Shown here one piece after another: positions 46,991 to 59,410 of a stretch of DNA of 64,000 nucleotides; the first letter of the stretch is position 1, and every line of letters begins with the position of its first letter. This DNA comes from Combretum micranthum (taxonomy: Eukaryota > Streptophyta > Magnoliopsida > Myrtales > Combretaceae). Made by a program: the position numbers and the translations under genes. The notes under the pieces are model-generated. The model searched no databases and had not been told where the DNA came from. It worked only from the letters and a program-made list of their open reading frames with translations. The DNA lies in assembly GCA_024138025.1 (NCBI GenBank), contig JAMXBD010000232.1:1178001-1242000 (forward strand). The letters are read 5' to 3'.

Positions 46991-49270
46991 GATTTGTTTA
47001 CATCACAACAATAATTTTACCATTATCTATTGCTAAAAAAACCTCAAAAATTCTGTCTAATTATGTTTTTTATAATTTGATACCGATAATAATCCAATAT
47101 CTTAGAATTATAACTAACAATGATTGCATTATCAAAATACTCATACTAAAATTCTCGGACCTTCTTCTCTCCTTTTGAAGGTTGCCTTTACAATATTTTC
47201 CCTTTTCTTTTTTTTTCTTTTGGGTCGTTGTACCTCGTTAGTATTATTTTTTTATCCTTCCCTTTCACAAAAATTAAAAAGTCAATCATATTAAATGCTG
47301 CTTGATGCCTAAGAAGGTTGAAACAACCATCATGTCTTTATGCCATTCCCTTTTCCCTTTTTCATGGTACTTTTCATTGTTCTCTAAAAGCTTTTGTTGT
47401 CTGTATCTTTCATTATAAGATCTTTTGATACTCTCATTACCAAGGTTGGTAAAACCGGCCTGGATCAGTCGGAACCGGCGCCAAAGCAGGCTAAGTCTGA
47501 CATTTGGCTCGTTTTTTATGCGAACCAACCAGATCCAGTCCATCCGGTCGGCTCCACCGTAAACCGGTCAACCTGGCCGTGTCGATCAGGTATAAATGCT
47601 CACTTGAGAAAAAAAAAAGAACATAATCCAAGTGGCACTGCATTGCACGTCTCTCGGTGGTGTAACTTATAAGTGTACAACTAGAAGGGTGACGTCATGC
47701 ATTCCATCGAAGTGAAGCAAAAGTTATTGATGTCTTGTTTTGTTCACCAGATATTAATTATACACAGCCATCACCCATGACCCATGACCTCTCTTTTGGT
47801 TTTCTTTTTCTTCATGGCCTTGTTCTTCGGATTCTTCATTTTCATGTGCAGTAATTTGATCTTTTGAATCATCATTGTTTGAAGCAGAAGTTATTGATGT
47901 CTATATTTTTTCCGCCTTTAGCTTCTTCATGATCTTAGACTTCTTCAATTTTTTCCTCGTGAGAATCCTCAAATCTCAATTTCCATTTTAACATGTTTTT
48001 GTTTCTCTCCCTTTTTATTTTTTTTTTCCAATTCTACATTTTGCTGAAATTGAATGGCTGAGCTTTCTTTCCTTCTCTCGTTTTGAGAAAACCAGGGGCG
48101 TGCATGGAAACTTGGGCAGAAATCAATACTCAATAGATGAAGCATGACATCATGGGACCGCTACCATTTTCATAAGCTTCTTGACACTTGTTTCAACAAA
48201 GCTAAAACTTCCTGTCTAAAAAATATTCATAATCACCATACCGTAGGATTTAGTTCAGTGACCGTTTGGGAAAAAGGATAACGTGTACAAAAAAAATTTT
48301 AATATGAATAATAATGAATAAATGGATAATTGATTTTTAAAATAATTATCATATATAAATAAAAATGTATTAAATTTTTAAAAGTATATATTTTTGTATT
48401 TGTAATATTTAGCACATTATTTATCTTTCACAATCAAAATATAATTTATGTTTTTATTTTTATCGACTCCCAATTGAACCTAATCTCCTTAACTTGTATG
48501 AGTCAAATCATAATCCAATTCTAATAACATTGCTTATTACTCGTACACCTATTCATTAATGAATATTTAAAAGACGGTATTTATATAAAAGTTGAGACTT
48601 GAGACCTTTATATAATTACATGCTTTTACTTTATAATGTTATATTCTCATAATTTAAATAATTATAACTTTTTAAAAAGGATATTATAATATATTTATAT
48701 ATTTTCAATAGGTATATGAAATATAATATATGGATATATTTATATAATTTAATAATAATGTTCTTTCAATATCCAAAATATGAATAAAATTATTGACATA
48801 TCAACTACAATGTGATATTTTTCTTCTTTTTTTTTTCTTTTTCCTACATCATTTAGTAATATTTAAGTTAATGAGATTTTGGTTTCTAAAACGATTGCAT
48901 TTATATTGATTTATTAAATAAATTGAGGGAAAAAAAAGTAGACGAATGAATTACAGTAAGGATGGGTAAATAGGAGTTACTTATATATAACCTTTACAGT
49001 GACATGTGTCCAAGTAAAAAAGCAATTTCATAATTAATTTTTCTAATACACATTACACAATTTAGTCAGATAATTGTATATTTTTCTAACATTAGTGACG
49101 GGGATATTATTTAGGACGATTTTATAGGATAGAAGTATGCATCTATAAAGCAATTAAATCAATAATTTATTTATTTATTCATTTATTATTTTCTAGTCTT
49201 CTATAATATGATTGCAACATCCACTAATATATTAACATTTTCGTCTTTGCACAAACCATATTATGGGAAA
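46991..49270. other. Intergenic region with one GC-rich patch
   Basis: 47452-47590 is unusually GC-rich, with repeated AACCGGC, CCGGTCGG and ACCGGTCAACC words, as in some plant DNA-transposon remnants. The overlapping open frames there (+ and -) show no known domain. The rest is AT-rich with pyrimidine runs and no gene. Confidence 0.45.
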
Positions 49271-50168
49271 TTGATAGAAATCAATCCAATAGATGGCTAG
49301 TCAGCATCAATGGATATTAAGAGTCACAAGTGTCACAATCCATCTTTTTAGGTATATATCTCCTCAGTCCAAGCCGAGGCAAGCTCGAATTAGACCCACC
49401 AAGTCCAATTTCCAAAATATAGAACCCAAAACCACTCTAGTCATAGGTATGGTGAGTCTCTACCTATGGACAAGCCACATGCAAGTCGGGTCCTAACTAT
49501 CACTTTTTTTTTAATTTATGAAGAAACAATTTTTTTTCAATTTAAAATAAAACTTCAAACATAAAATTTAAATTCTGCCAAAAAAAAAAAAACACTATTC
49601 TTTATCCCATTTCAATTTGAAACCATCATGAGTGTGTAATTCATACACAAGTATATTCCGTTTGAGTTGAAATATTAATAATGTGGAACTATAATAACAC
49701 TCTGAAACAAGAGGATTTACAAAAAAAAAGTCATACAGTGTTTAGAAGTGGAATTGCTCTCTTAAAGGAACTCGAAAGTATGAGATATGTTTTCAAATTA
49801 TATTTCTTATATGTATTATTATCAACAGCATGTTAAATACTTGTGAATACATAATAATTTGTATTCACTTGAAAAGTAGTCTAAACATCAAATGTTTTTG
49901 TTCAACTTTCTTTACTTTATACTTTATTGTTATCTTTTTTTCTTTATATTTATAATAGACAATAAATTTTTATATTTAAACGGTAGATCCAACCAGGACT
50001 TGTCAACCACAACAAGTCCATAGGCAGACCCGATGTGACCGAGTGGGTAGGTCTCGGTCTGGACCCGACCCTTAGAAATGTCTATTTCTAGGTGTCTTCT
50101 TAATATACTTTTCCAATTCAACATACACCTTACATAAGCTACTTTCTATGTATGCTTCTCTTATTTAT
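49271..50168. other. Intergenic DNA with two related inverted blocks
   Basis: 49440-49495 (TACCTATGGACAAGCC, GTCGGGTCC) and 49995-50080 (ACAAGTCCATAGGCAGACC, GACCCGACCC) look like inverted relatives. They may be the ends of a degraded transposon. No gene is visible. Confidence 0.3.
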
Positions 50169-50666
50169 TAGGGCTGCAAACAAAGCACCCGCAAGCTACT
50201 CAAGTTTAGCTCGTTTTAGACCCAACTCGATTCAAATTGTTTAATGAACGAGTCGAGCTCAAGCTCAAATTTAAGCTTATTTAATTAAACGAGTCAAACA
50301 TGAGCCTTCAATCAAACTCATGAGCAAGCTTGCAAAACAGCTTGTTAAGAGCTCATGAGCCTACTTGCGAGCTAGGCTTATGATGACCAAGCTCATAAAC
50401 ATGCTAGTTAAGAGCTCATGATGCATTTTTTTATAATATTATTTTGTTACATATAACTATATATTTAATACTATATTAATATATAAATATATATTATTAT
50501 TTGTAAATGGGTTGACTCGCATTGTGAATCCTTAACAAGCTTGAGTTTCGAGCCTATACATTTTAGGCTCGTTAAAAATCTAACTCGAATTAAGTTCATT
50601 AATTTATTAAATAACCGAGCTCGAACTTTAAAATCCTGGCTTAGACTGGCTAATTTGCAACCTTAA
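50169..50666. mobile_element. hAT-like non-autonomous element
   Basis: Ends TAGGGCTGCAAAC and TTTGCAACCTTAA are inverted repeats of the kind seen in hAT elements. The body is built of ACGAGTCGAGCTCAAGCTC-like words. Flanks TTATTTAT (50161-50168) and TTATAAAT (50667-50674) match in 6 of 8 positions, a worn 8-bp duplication. It has no coding capacity. Confidence 0.65.
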
Positions 50667-50674
50667 TTATAAAT

Positions 50675-53214
50675 CCTGAGAATTTTCATACTAGTAAAAA
50701 TAAATAGAAGTACAAATATAGAAAATAGAAGGTCAATGTAAGACTCAACAAAGACCCTAAGTAAAACTACAAGTAGTAGTGAACCTATATATATTTCAAA
50801 CCCTTAAATAAAGTCCTTTAGATAGCAACAGATACCAAATACGATTTCGTATCTGGTATTGAAAACTCAAAATATATAAATAACTAAAATAAGATTTCAA
50901 GTGTGTTAGAAAGTAAATAAATAATAAATCTTATAGTTAGAAAACTATAACTTAAGGATAATCATTAGGATTATAAAATATACAATAAGAATAAAAAAAA
51001 TTCATAATTAACGATCTAGATTTCAAATAAATATTAGAATCACATAATTGTTCTAGTTAGAGAATTCTGAAGCTCTTAGAGATTGAAATCGAAATTGGCC
51101 TATTAAGCTTAGAAATTCCTAATCGTGTGAGATAAAACCCTAAAAATAATTAAACGCATAAACTTTAAACTTAAATTCGAACTCAAAGACAATCTAAAAA
51201 ATTTATAGAAGTTTTAATTAAAGTTTTGAAGACAGAACTCATAAATAACTAATATAAATATACCCGTTTAACTTAATAAACTATTCTAAAATTAAAATAA
51301 CTAATTAACTAAACAAAATTATAAATTAAATTGCACATATTCGGTGCAAATTGCGAAGAATACAGGGCTATGATTTCCTTGAATTGCAACATCCAAATTT
51401 TTGAAAAAAATAGGTCAAAAATAGCAATAAAAGTCAAAGAAAAACATTGTTAAGCCAATGAACACTCCCCAACTTAGCAACTAATTTAATGATGAGGGAA
51501 ATCATGCAAGACAAGTTGGTTTGGTGGATGGAATTTGCTTCTCCTTGGCCGAAAAATCTGCTGAGCTACTGCCTTCCTTTCTTCTATATATATAACTCCT
51601 TAATGAACAAAACAATTAAACCTACACTTGAGCAGCCAAAATTTGTTTCCCAGTTGCACCATAAAACACAAACACAACCAATAGCACCAACACACCAACT
51701 TAGCTCCATTGACAAGCTTCAAATAAACACAAGAACAAGCTTATGGATATAAGGTTTAAGGTAAGTAAAAAATTCGCTTTAAGTTAGTCTATATACCAAA
51801 CACTAGCTCAAATAATATTCTTATTAACACAGGTTCATATCAAGCTTGGGGAAAGGTCTAGCATCTCTTTAACAGCTTAAACAAGGTAATACTCCACTCT
51901 AAAACCTTATTTATACATTATGTTATGAATAGAAGCTAGGAAATCACATAGTATGATGATTATAAGATATTATATGAGATGATATATCACCTAGAAGTAG
52001 CTTAAACACTTGTATGATACATATATCATATAAGAAAAGTAATTTTCAAACCAAAGAAAAACGAGGAAGATGATGAACAGTGTCTACATCGAATCTACGT
52101 TGGTGGTGTATGTGGCTAAAGCTGGTGGCATACGTGGGATAGGTCGATGGCCTTCAAATCGGTGTACATTGGAACAAAGCTATGTAATTTGTGTAGCACG
52201 TAAAATTGCATGAACACCGGCGGTGTAAATTCCAAGGCTGGCAGCATTGATGGATAAGCTGGCGGCCTTTGATGCCAGCTTACACTGGAACAATATCACG
52301 TAAATGCACAAACACCAACAGCCTTGAGTTTAACACCGACAGCATTAGATGCCGACGTACGAGTAAATTTTTCTTAGAAATTTGTTTCGTTCGTAAACAG
52401 ATTACACTTATATATATATATTATAAAGAGAGAGAAGAAGAAAAAGAAAACAGAAGACAAAATTAATAAATAAATATAAGTAATTTGAGTGTAGTATATC
52501 TAAATAATTGTTAAGTGTTAAACTTTAATAACCATTACAAATAGAAAATATTTTTATTATATCAAACGAAAAGATTAGATTATGATAATTATCCAGTAAT
52601 ATTTCTATATAAGTAAATATACAAGAATGAAAAATATGCAAAAGTTATATTTAAAGATAATGTGACTCTCACAAATAACTGATAATAGCATGAACAGAGA
52701 TCAAGAGAAACACGATGAAAATAAATATCAGTTTGTCTATTTGGAGACATATAGAATATGAATATGGTCTGTAATATTAAGTTACTCGAGACTGGTGATG
52801 ACAATCATTTTACTAATTTATGACTGACATGTATTTATCATTTCTTATCGATATAACTAAAAGATTATGTTTGTTTGAAAATATGTCATCTCTGAAGGTA
52901 TAACCGGTAATAACATACATGTGTGGATTGTATACTACTACTAGGGTAACCTCGATACGTAGCAATATCTATCATCAAATTCATTCTAAAACTAAGTATA
53001 TGTGAAGTGACATTGTTAACATATCACATAATTGAGTAAGAAACTATAGCATTACATGGAGATACTATGGTGTGACTTTAGCTTTTTGTATCATCTGTCT
53101 AAGTTGTTGCGGTCTCAATTTATAACCTAAACTTTAGCATTATATACATATATATAAACCATCAACATGAATATAGAGTGACACAAATGTAAATAGAGGC
53201 CATGAACTACAGTA
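50675..53214. other. AT-rich intergenic region with a local subrepeat block
   Basis: 52090-52370 holds about two to three units of roughly 120 bp, each with ...GGCCTTYRAATCGG or GATGCCAGC...ACACTGGAACAA...AACACC text and GC-rich GGCGGTGTA/GCTGGCAGC words. Similar words occur at 4980-5110. The rest shows no gene; an (AT)n run followed by AG-rich DNA lies near 52410. Confidence 0.45.
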
Positions 53215-53219
53215 ATTTT

Positions 53220-53508
53220 TTACAATTCTGAAAGAAGGATGAGCAATACAAAATTGTTTATGTGTTTTGATGCCCAAAACTATGAGCTCTCTCTTCTTTA
53301 TATAGAATAATGTACATAATGTCATATTCCTTGATTACGGCTACAGCAATTAATATCCCTCATTTACAATAGGAAATTCTAAGCTAAATATAGCATGTAT
53401 ATTACAGCTATTATTAATTTATTACAATATATTTAACCGCTACCATTGACATATATGGTATGTATATTACAACTATATTACAATCTCTTGACCGCCACCA
53501 TTGATACA
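53220..53508 (-). repeat. 3' LTR of Copia-4
   Basis: It starts TGTATCAATGGTGGCGG at 53508 on the minus strand. It aligns with 59125-59405 through the shared plus-strand block ATGAGCTCTCTCTTCTTTAT. Confidence 0.87.
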
Positions 53509-53514
53509 CCCACC

Positions 53515-53518
<4 letters not shown>

Positions 53519-53552
<34 letters not shown>
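53519..53552. repeat. 34-base C homopolymer
   Basis: An uninterrupted run of C on the plus strand (G on the coding strand of Copia-4) sits 11 bp from the 3' LTR, where the polypurine tract should be. A second 16-base C run lies at 57216-57231 in the same element. Confidence 0.95.
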
Positions 53553-53649
53553 TTCAAATGATGCTAGAGAATTAAGCTGCGTCAATTTGTTAATAAAAAA
53601 CTTATGAGTGACAGTCCACCTCTATGTACTTTTTACACTCGTGAAATAC

Positions 53650-55388
53650 ATGATTTGTCACAATCTGAATAGCACTTGTATTATTAGCATGCAGAGGAGT
53701 AGGACCAGGTTATAGACTAATTTAGAGAGTAAATCACGTAGCCAAATGATTTCAATACAAACTGAAGACATAGCATGATATTCAGCTTTGGTAGAGGATT
53801 TGGAAACTCTTTCTTGTTTTTTACACTTCCAAGAAATTAAGGCATCACCTAAGTACATATACCAACTTGTAGTAGAACGATGCATATCCGGGCAACTACC
53901 CTAATCTACATCACTGTAGACAACAAGATGAAGAGGAGAACCAAATGGAAAAAAAGAGCCCATAATTAGAAGTACCAAGCAAATAACGAAGAATTCTTTT
54001 TACAGCTCCCATATGTAAATGTCATGGTGCAGCCATAAATTGACTCACTAGATTGATCGCAACGGACATATCAAGACAAGTAATGGTCAAGTAAAGTAGG
54101 CTCCTTACTGGTCGTCGATATAATGTTGGATCTGAAATGGGATCACCATCATCTTGCCAGTATTTGACATTGACTTCCATAGGGGTATCAACAGGAGTAG
54201 AATCTTGTAAGCTGGCTAAGTGTAGGAGATCACTAAGATACTTTTGCTGGTTTACAAAGATGCCTTTGCTGCCTTTATGAATTTTAAGCCCCAAGAAGTA
54301 TGTAAGAGACCCAAGATCTCTCATACAAAAAGAAGCATGAAGTGAGGCTTTAAGCTACTGAATCTCAATTAATGCAATGCCTGTAATAATAATATCGTCC
54401 ACATAGATAAGTAAAAGAACAATGCTAAGGGAAGTCTTTTGTAAAAATAAAGAAGGATCATATTGACTTTACACAAATGAGAGATGAAGAAGTGTTTGCC
54501 AAAATTTTTCAAATCAAGCATGGCAAACTTATTTGAGCCCATATAATGAGCATTTCAATCGACAAACATTATGGGCATCAAAAGTAATTAATCCTAATGG
54601 AGGATGCACGTAAATTTCTTCTTTAAGATCACCATGAAGGAATGCATTTTTTATGTCCATTTGGTGAATAGACCAATCTTGAGAAGTTGTCCAAAATTAT
54701 ACGGGTTATAGTAACTTTTGCAACCAAAGCAAATGTTTCATCATAGTCTATCTCATATTCTTGACGATTACCAAGAGCCACTAGCTGAGTCTTATACCAA
54801 TCCGAGGACCCATTAGATTTAAGCTTTATAGAGAACACCAATTTATAACCAATAGGAGTGATGGAGGGTGGACATGATACAATATCCCAAGTATTATTTT
54901 GCTGCAAGCCATTAAGTTCTTCTTGCATAGCTTGCTTCCAACAATCATACTTTTATAGCTTATGAGTAAGATATAGCTATGGTGATAGAAAATAATGTTG
55001 CAAATAAAGATGTTTGAGCACCAAATCTCTTTGGAGAGTATCCATATATGTTTGGAGGATTTGACGTCGGTCATCGAAGTGGTGGAGGCGCTGGTGTCAA
55101 AGAAGGTTCTTGAGGTGGCTCATCAGTACCATCCTTTCCTCTACCATTTTCACTTTTAGAATTTGGCTCATCTTCAAAAGCAAGAAGAAGAGAATGAGAA
55201 GGAAGGATAGGAGTGATAGCATGAGAAAGGAAAAAATATTTTTTTTCACAAAATATGACATTATGAGAAATACGAACTTATTGAGTGATAGGATCATAGC
55301 ACATATTACCTTTTTGCTGTAGTTTATAGCCTAGAAAAGCACATCTTACAGATTGGGCTGAGAGTTTGGTTCGTTCATGAGAGGGAAG
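53650..55388 (-). pseudogene. Copia-4 integrase end, reverse transcriptase and RNase H remnant
   Basis: RT text includes MQEELNGLQQNNTWDIVSCP (54928), an intact LLIYVDDII motif (about 54410-54380) and MRDLGSLTYFLGLKIHKGSK (54324). RNase H includes YLGDALISWKCKKQERVSKS followed by STKAEYHAMSS (about 53840-53750). The domains are in different frames, with stops between. Confidence 0.82.
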
Positions 55389-56867
55389 TGTTAGTGATTG
55401 TGCCTTAAGCCAATTACTAGATATTTTCATACAAAGACATTTCTATTATATTATTTGCATGTTTACTTTATAATAGGATCCATGGATAATTTAATTATTC
55501 TAAATGTCCCTAGATGCTCATTATTGTGGGAACAATAATGACTTAAATCTAGTATAGGTTTGATAGATAATCATGGGATGTTTATTTGTATGGAGATACA
55601 AATCAAACTCATAGGTACATGTTAGAGAACTATGTACTGGACTAACCCGCTTTGAGATCACTACATGGATTAGTACCATAAGTGATTCTCAAAATAAAAT
55701 ATCATCATATCTTGAAATCACCATGGATTCCAACATGAGGAATGTTATGTTTCAACTCAATCAAACGTTATCTTTATAGGATAATTATAATGGTTGAGAC
55801 TGGGCATAATCTAAATCATGTAGAAAAAGTTGAGTGATTAAGATAGGATTTGTCCCTCTCGTTGTAAGAGAGATATCTCTGGGCCCCTTAATGAGTGAGA
55901 TCAAGAAATACATGGCTGTGCTCAAATGAATTGATAATGTGATCAATTTCATTTGTTTTTATCAGTTCACTTAGAAATCGAGAAATGATAAGATTGAACG
56001 ACATAAGGATGACACCATCCATGCCTTATGTTCAATCTAGATATCATGTGACAAAAGGATAATGACATAAGTTATGGATTAGATAAAAATCGGATCACCA
56101 ATCGTCATTTAATTTGGGTAAACATAATGTCTTGCTAGATGCCTCTTATGTTTTGTTGACTAAAATTATTTTAGGTCAACAACCAACATTAAGTGAACCT
56201 ACAGGATCACACACAAAAGAACAAGTCAAAAGGATCATGGACTAAATTTAATATATTGTGGGAATAATAATTTTTTTATTAAGAATAATAATAAATTAAA
56301 GGATCATGGACTAAATTTAAAGTCTTGTAGGAATAATAATTTATTATTATTAAGAATAATAATAAATTATTACATTGTTATGTGCAAGAATTATATTTTA
56401 AGAAATATTATCCCTAATTAGATTAAGAGGCACTAATGTCATTACTCATGTGAGAATGACATTAGTATAGAAGACACATAAAGAGATCTCTTTAGGGTTA
56501 ACGACTTGTTTGTTGACATTAGACCGGCAGAGAAAATCTACAAACCCTAAAGAGTGAAGCACAAAGAGTCATGTGTGAAAATCTCAATATCATATAGAAA
56601 TGTTCAAGATCATGCTAGCACATGAAGGATCCTCTTGAAGAGTGTTTGTTCGTATGGATACCATAAAGGGTATTATGATTTTGCAGTACCTATAGATCCG
56701 ATCTAGAAATTGATTTCAAGTTTTAAGCTTTTAGAGGTACAAAATCAAACTATTTGTTTTGTTTTAATCTAATCAATACACATAGATATTGGGTTAGGGT
56801 TTTCTTTTTGAATTCCGCTACGAAAGATTTGATCTTTATAATTTTAAAACCCTATGGAAACCCAATA
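55389..56867 (+). mobile_element. Solo LTR inserted in Copia-4
   Basis: It begins TGTTAGTGATTGTGCC and ends near GAATTCCGCTACG...AAACCCAATA, 1479 bp. It is flanked by exact GGAAG duplications (55384-55388 and 56868-56872). The ends resemble the LTRs of long Copia elements. No internal domain is present, so it is a solo LTR in the opposite orientation to its host. A tandemly repeated AATAATAATTTATTATTA-type patch lies at 56265-56370. Confidence 0.87.
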
Positions 56868-56872
56868 GGAAG

Positions 56873-57735
56873 AAGTACAAAACAAACACATCCGAAAGGG
56901 CATAAATGAGTATATTCAGGTTGTTGGTGATGGAGATGAAATATGGTGATTGTTGGTTAAGGATTGGTAAAAAAAAGTCAATTAATTAAGTGTACAGTAG
57001 CAGAAAGAGCCTCAACCCAAAAATGTAATGGAACAAAAGATTCCATAACTAAGGAACACACTACATGAAGGAGGTGACACTACATGAAGGAGGTGACAAT
57101 TTTCCCTCTCAACCACTCCATTCTACTGGGGTGTATATGGGTAACTTCTTTGTGAGATAATTCTCTTTCTTTGAAGAAAATCTTGGAATTTTTCGGACAT
57201 ATGTCTTCAACAACACCCCCCCCCCCCCCCCTCCGGCCGTGCGAATTAGAATGAAATATTTTGATGCTTTAGGAAAATTGATTTTCAATTAGTGCTAAAA
57301 TTTTTTGAAAATAATCAAAACCTCATATTCGCATTGCAAAAAATATATCCAGATAAAACGATAGTGATCATCAATAAATGTAACAAAATACTTGTAATGG
57401 GCATGAGAAACAATTTAGGAAATGCTCCATACATTATTGTGCACTAAATCAAAACAATGAGAGGATTGAGTAAGATGAGATGGAAAAGGAAGAGTTTTCC
57501 TTTTATCCATTTTACAACTAGAACAATCAAGAACAACATCTTTATGAGTAAAAGAAAATTTATTTGCAAGCAACCTAGATTTCAACATATAGGAAAGACT
57601 TCTATTATTTGGATGGCCTAATTCAACATGCCATAACTTGTGATCATCCTTAACAAAATTACAAAACAAGGAAAATAATGTTATAGACTGAGATAACGCT
57701 TTAAGATAAAGAGGAAAAAGCCTGCCCCATTTAGG
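56873..57735 (-). pseudogene. Copia-4 integrase remnant
   Basis: The piece 57669-57415 carries KLWHVELGHPNNRSLSYMLK and VVLDCSSCKMDKRKTLPFPS, the GAG-pre-integrase zinc-binding region. Further integrase text is broken and interrupted by a 16-base G run (57231-57216). Integrase continues on the far side of the inserted solo LTR. Confidence 0.78.
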
Positions 57736-57739
57736 TCAC

Positions 57740-58900
57740 TCTACTACTATCATCTCTAGCACCAACTCTTGCATGATGCAACCAAAAGGAGAAAAAACAA
57801 CTTTGCAATTATTGTTAACAGATAAGTCTAGAGAGATAAAAACATTCTGCATAGATAGGGAAGTAGAAATATCATCAATGGTAGTGATGGGAAGATGATC
57901 CCTATTGGCGGTCTCAATTTTCAAACCATCCTCATATTTTTTTACATTAATCAGATTATCAGATGAGAAAGTCATGTGATTAGAAGCACCCAAGTCAAAA
58001 AGCCAAAGTTAAGAGAAAGATATATTTTTACCAGTAAGTCCAAGGACAGAGATAGATATGATCATCTATTATTCATTCTCTTAAGTAAGAACCAGGATTA
58101 TTAGCTGTGAAGAAGCAAAGGTAGCGACTGCAACTAGGGTATCAGTCGCAACATTGACCATAGACATTTGAAAGTCACGAGGATTACAATTTTAGCGACA
58201 ATTTTGACATTCTTAAATAATATGTCCTTTAATTTTGAAGTAGTTGCAAAATTTTTTGGAGCATTAACTCACAATATGACCGAATGCCTTACAACTATAA
58301 CATTGAGTGTTGGTTAGATCACGACCCCATTGTTTCCCTTAAGCATAAGCAACATTAAGAGCATTAGTAGAACTCCCTTGTTGTTCCAATGTAGCTTGAG
58401 TTGAAAGTCATTCCTTCCTAAGAAGCCCATTCAAGTAGTCATCCAAGGGTGGTGAAGATGTATAAAATAGTAAACTCGAACGCACAAGTTCAAATCAGGT
58501 TGGAGTTTTATCAAGAATTGATTCTCTAACTAGTTTGATGAAGAGTTTAAATACCTTCTAAAGAAGTATTAGGAACAAAAGCATATACCATATTCGTATA
58601 TTCTGTCCATAGCATGACAAAGCCAGTGTAACACTCCTGACCGGATAAATTTCCTTTTGTGTAATTTGAAATATCATACTCTAATTGAAAATGCCTAGTT
58701 GTGCTATTCTGTCTTAGACTTTCTTCAGATAATCCCACATGGCTTTAGTTGTCTTATAAGGTCACAGAGTGACAACAATTGAAAGTTCCATAGTCTGCAA
58801 TAGCTAACTCTTGATTCAAGCATCTTTAGCTTCCCATTCAACAGCTTTTGTTTGATCAATAGGCTTAGCGATAACACAATCAATATGTCCCCATAATTCC
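57740..58900 (-). pseudogene. Copia-4 gag, zinc knuckles and protease remnant
   Basis: On the minus strand a gag piece at 58738-58547 reads SLRQNSTTRHFQLEYDISNY. Next come two knuckle-like CYSCKAFGHIV and CQNC-type texts (about 58330-58200) with stops between. Then comes a protease piece beginning at 57993 with GASNHMTFSSDNLINVKKYE, which is the DSGASNHMT motif region. Confidence 0.78.
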
Positions 58901-59124
58901 TTCCCTTAAATATAAATCTAGAATTGAAATTCCCAAGTAAAATAATTCTTACTTGAAACTTGACACAAGCTACCTCTATTTTCTCTATGAGATTCTAAAG
59001 AAAATATCCCAAAAGAAATATACGCTACAAGTTCTGATCTAAGAAGTGATTAGCTCTTTCCAAGAATTAACCAAAATCAAGAATCACACTAAATTCACAA
59101 AAGGTTCAGAGGGCTCTGATACCA

Positions 59125-59405
59125 TGACAATTCTGAAAGAAGGATGAGGAATACAAAATTGTTTATGTGTTTCGATGTCCAAAACTATGAGCTCTCTCTT
59201 CTTTATATAGAATAATGTACATAATATCCTATCCCTTAATTACGGCTACAACAATTAATATCCATCAATTACAGTAGGAAATTCTAAGCTAAATATAGTA
59301 TGTATATTACAGCTATTATTACAATGTCTTTGTCTACTATCATTGACATATATGGTATGTATATTACAACTGTTATTACAATATCTTTGACCACTACCAA
59401 TGATA
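59125..59405 (-). repeat. 5' LTR of Copia-4
   Basis: On the minus strand it ends CAGAATTGTCA, directly before the primer-binding site. The TATA-like TTTATATAG block (plus strand, 59201-59209) lies inside, as in the partner LTR. Confidence 0.87.
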
Positions 59406-59410
59406 ATTTT

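Larger units (their letters stand above)
53220..59405 (-). mobile_element. Copia-4: minus-strand Copia, split by a solo LTR
   Basis: LTRs lie at 59125-59405 (5') and 53220-53508 (3'). A perfect TGGTATCAGAGC primer-binding site (minus strand, 59124-59113) follows the 5' LTR. The flanks carry ATTTT (53215-53219 and 59406-59410), a possible 5-bp duplication of low complexity. Domains run on the minus strand: gag, two CCHC knuckles, protease, integrase, RT, RNase H. A 34-base G run (C on the plus strand) sits at the polypurine-tract position. A 1.48-kb solo LTR interrupts pol at 55389-56867. Stops and frameshifts make it inactive. Confidence 0.88.

Noticed and set aside
47286..47672. Opposing open frames over the GC-rich patch
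   Set aside because: No domain, no splice context, and the text consists of ACCGG-type repeat words.
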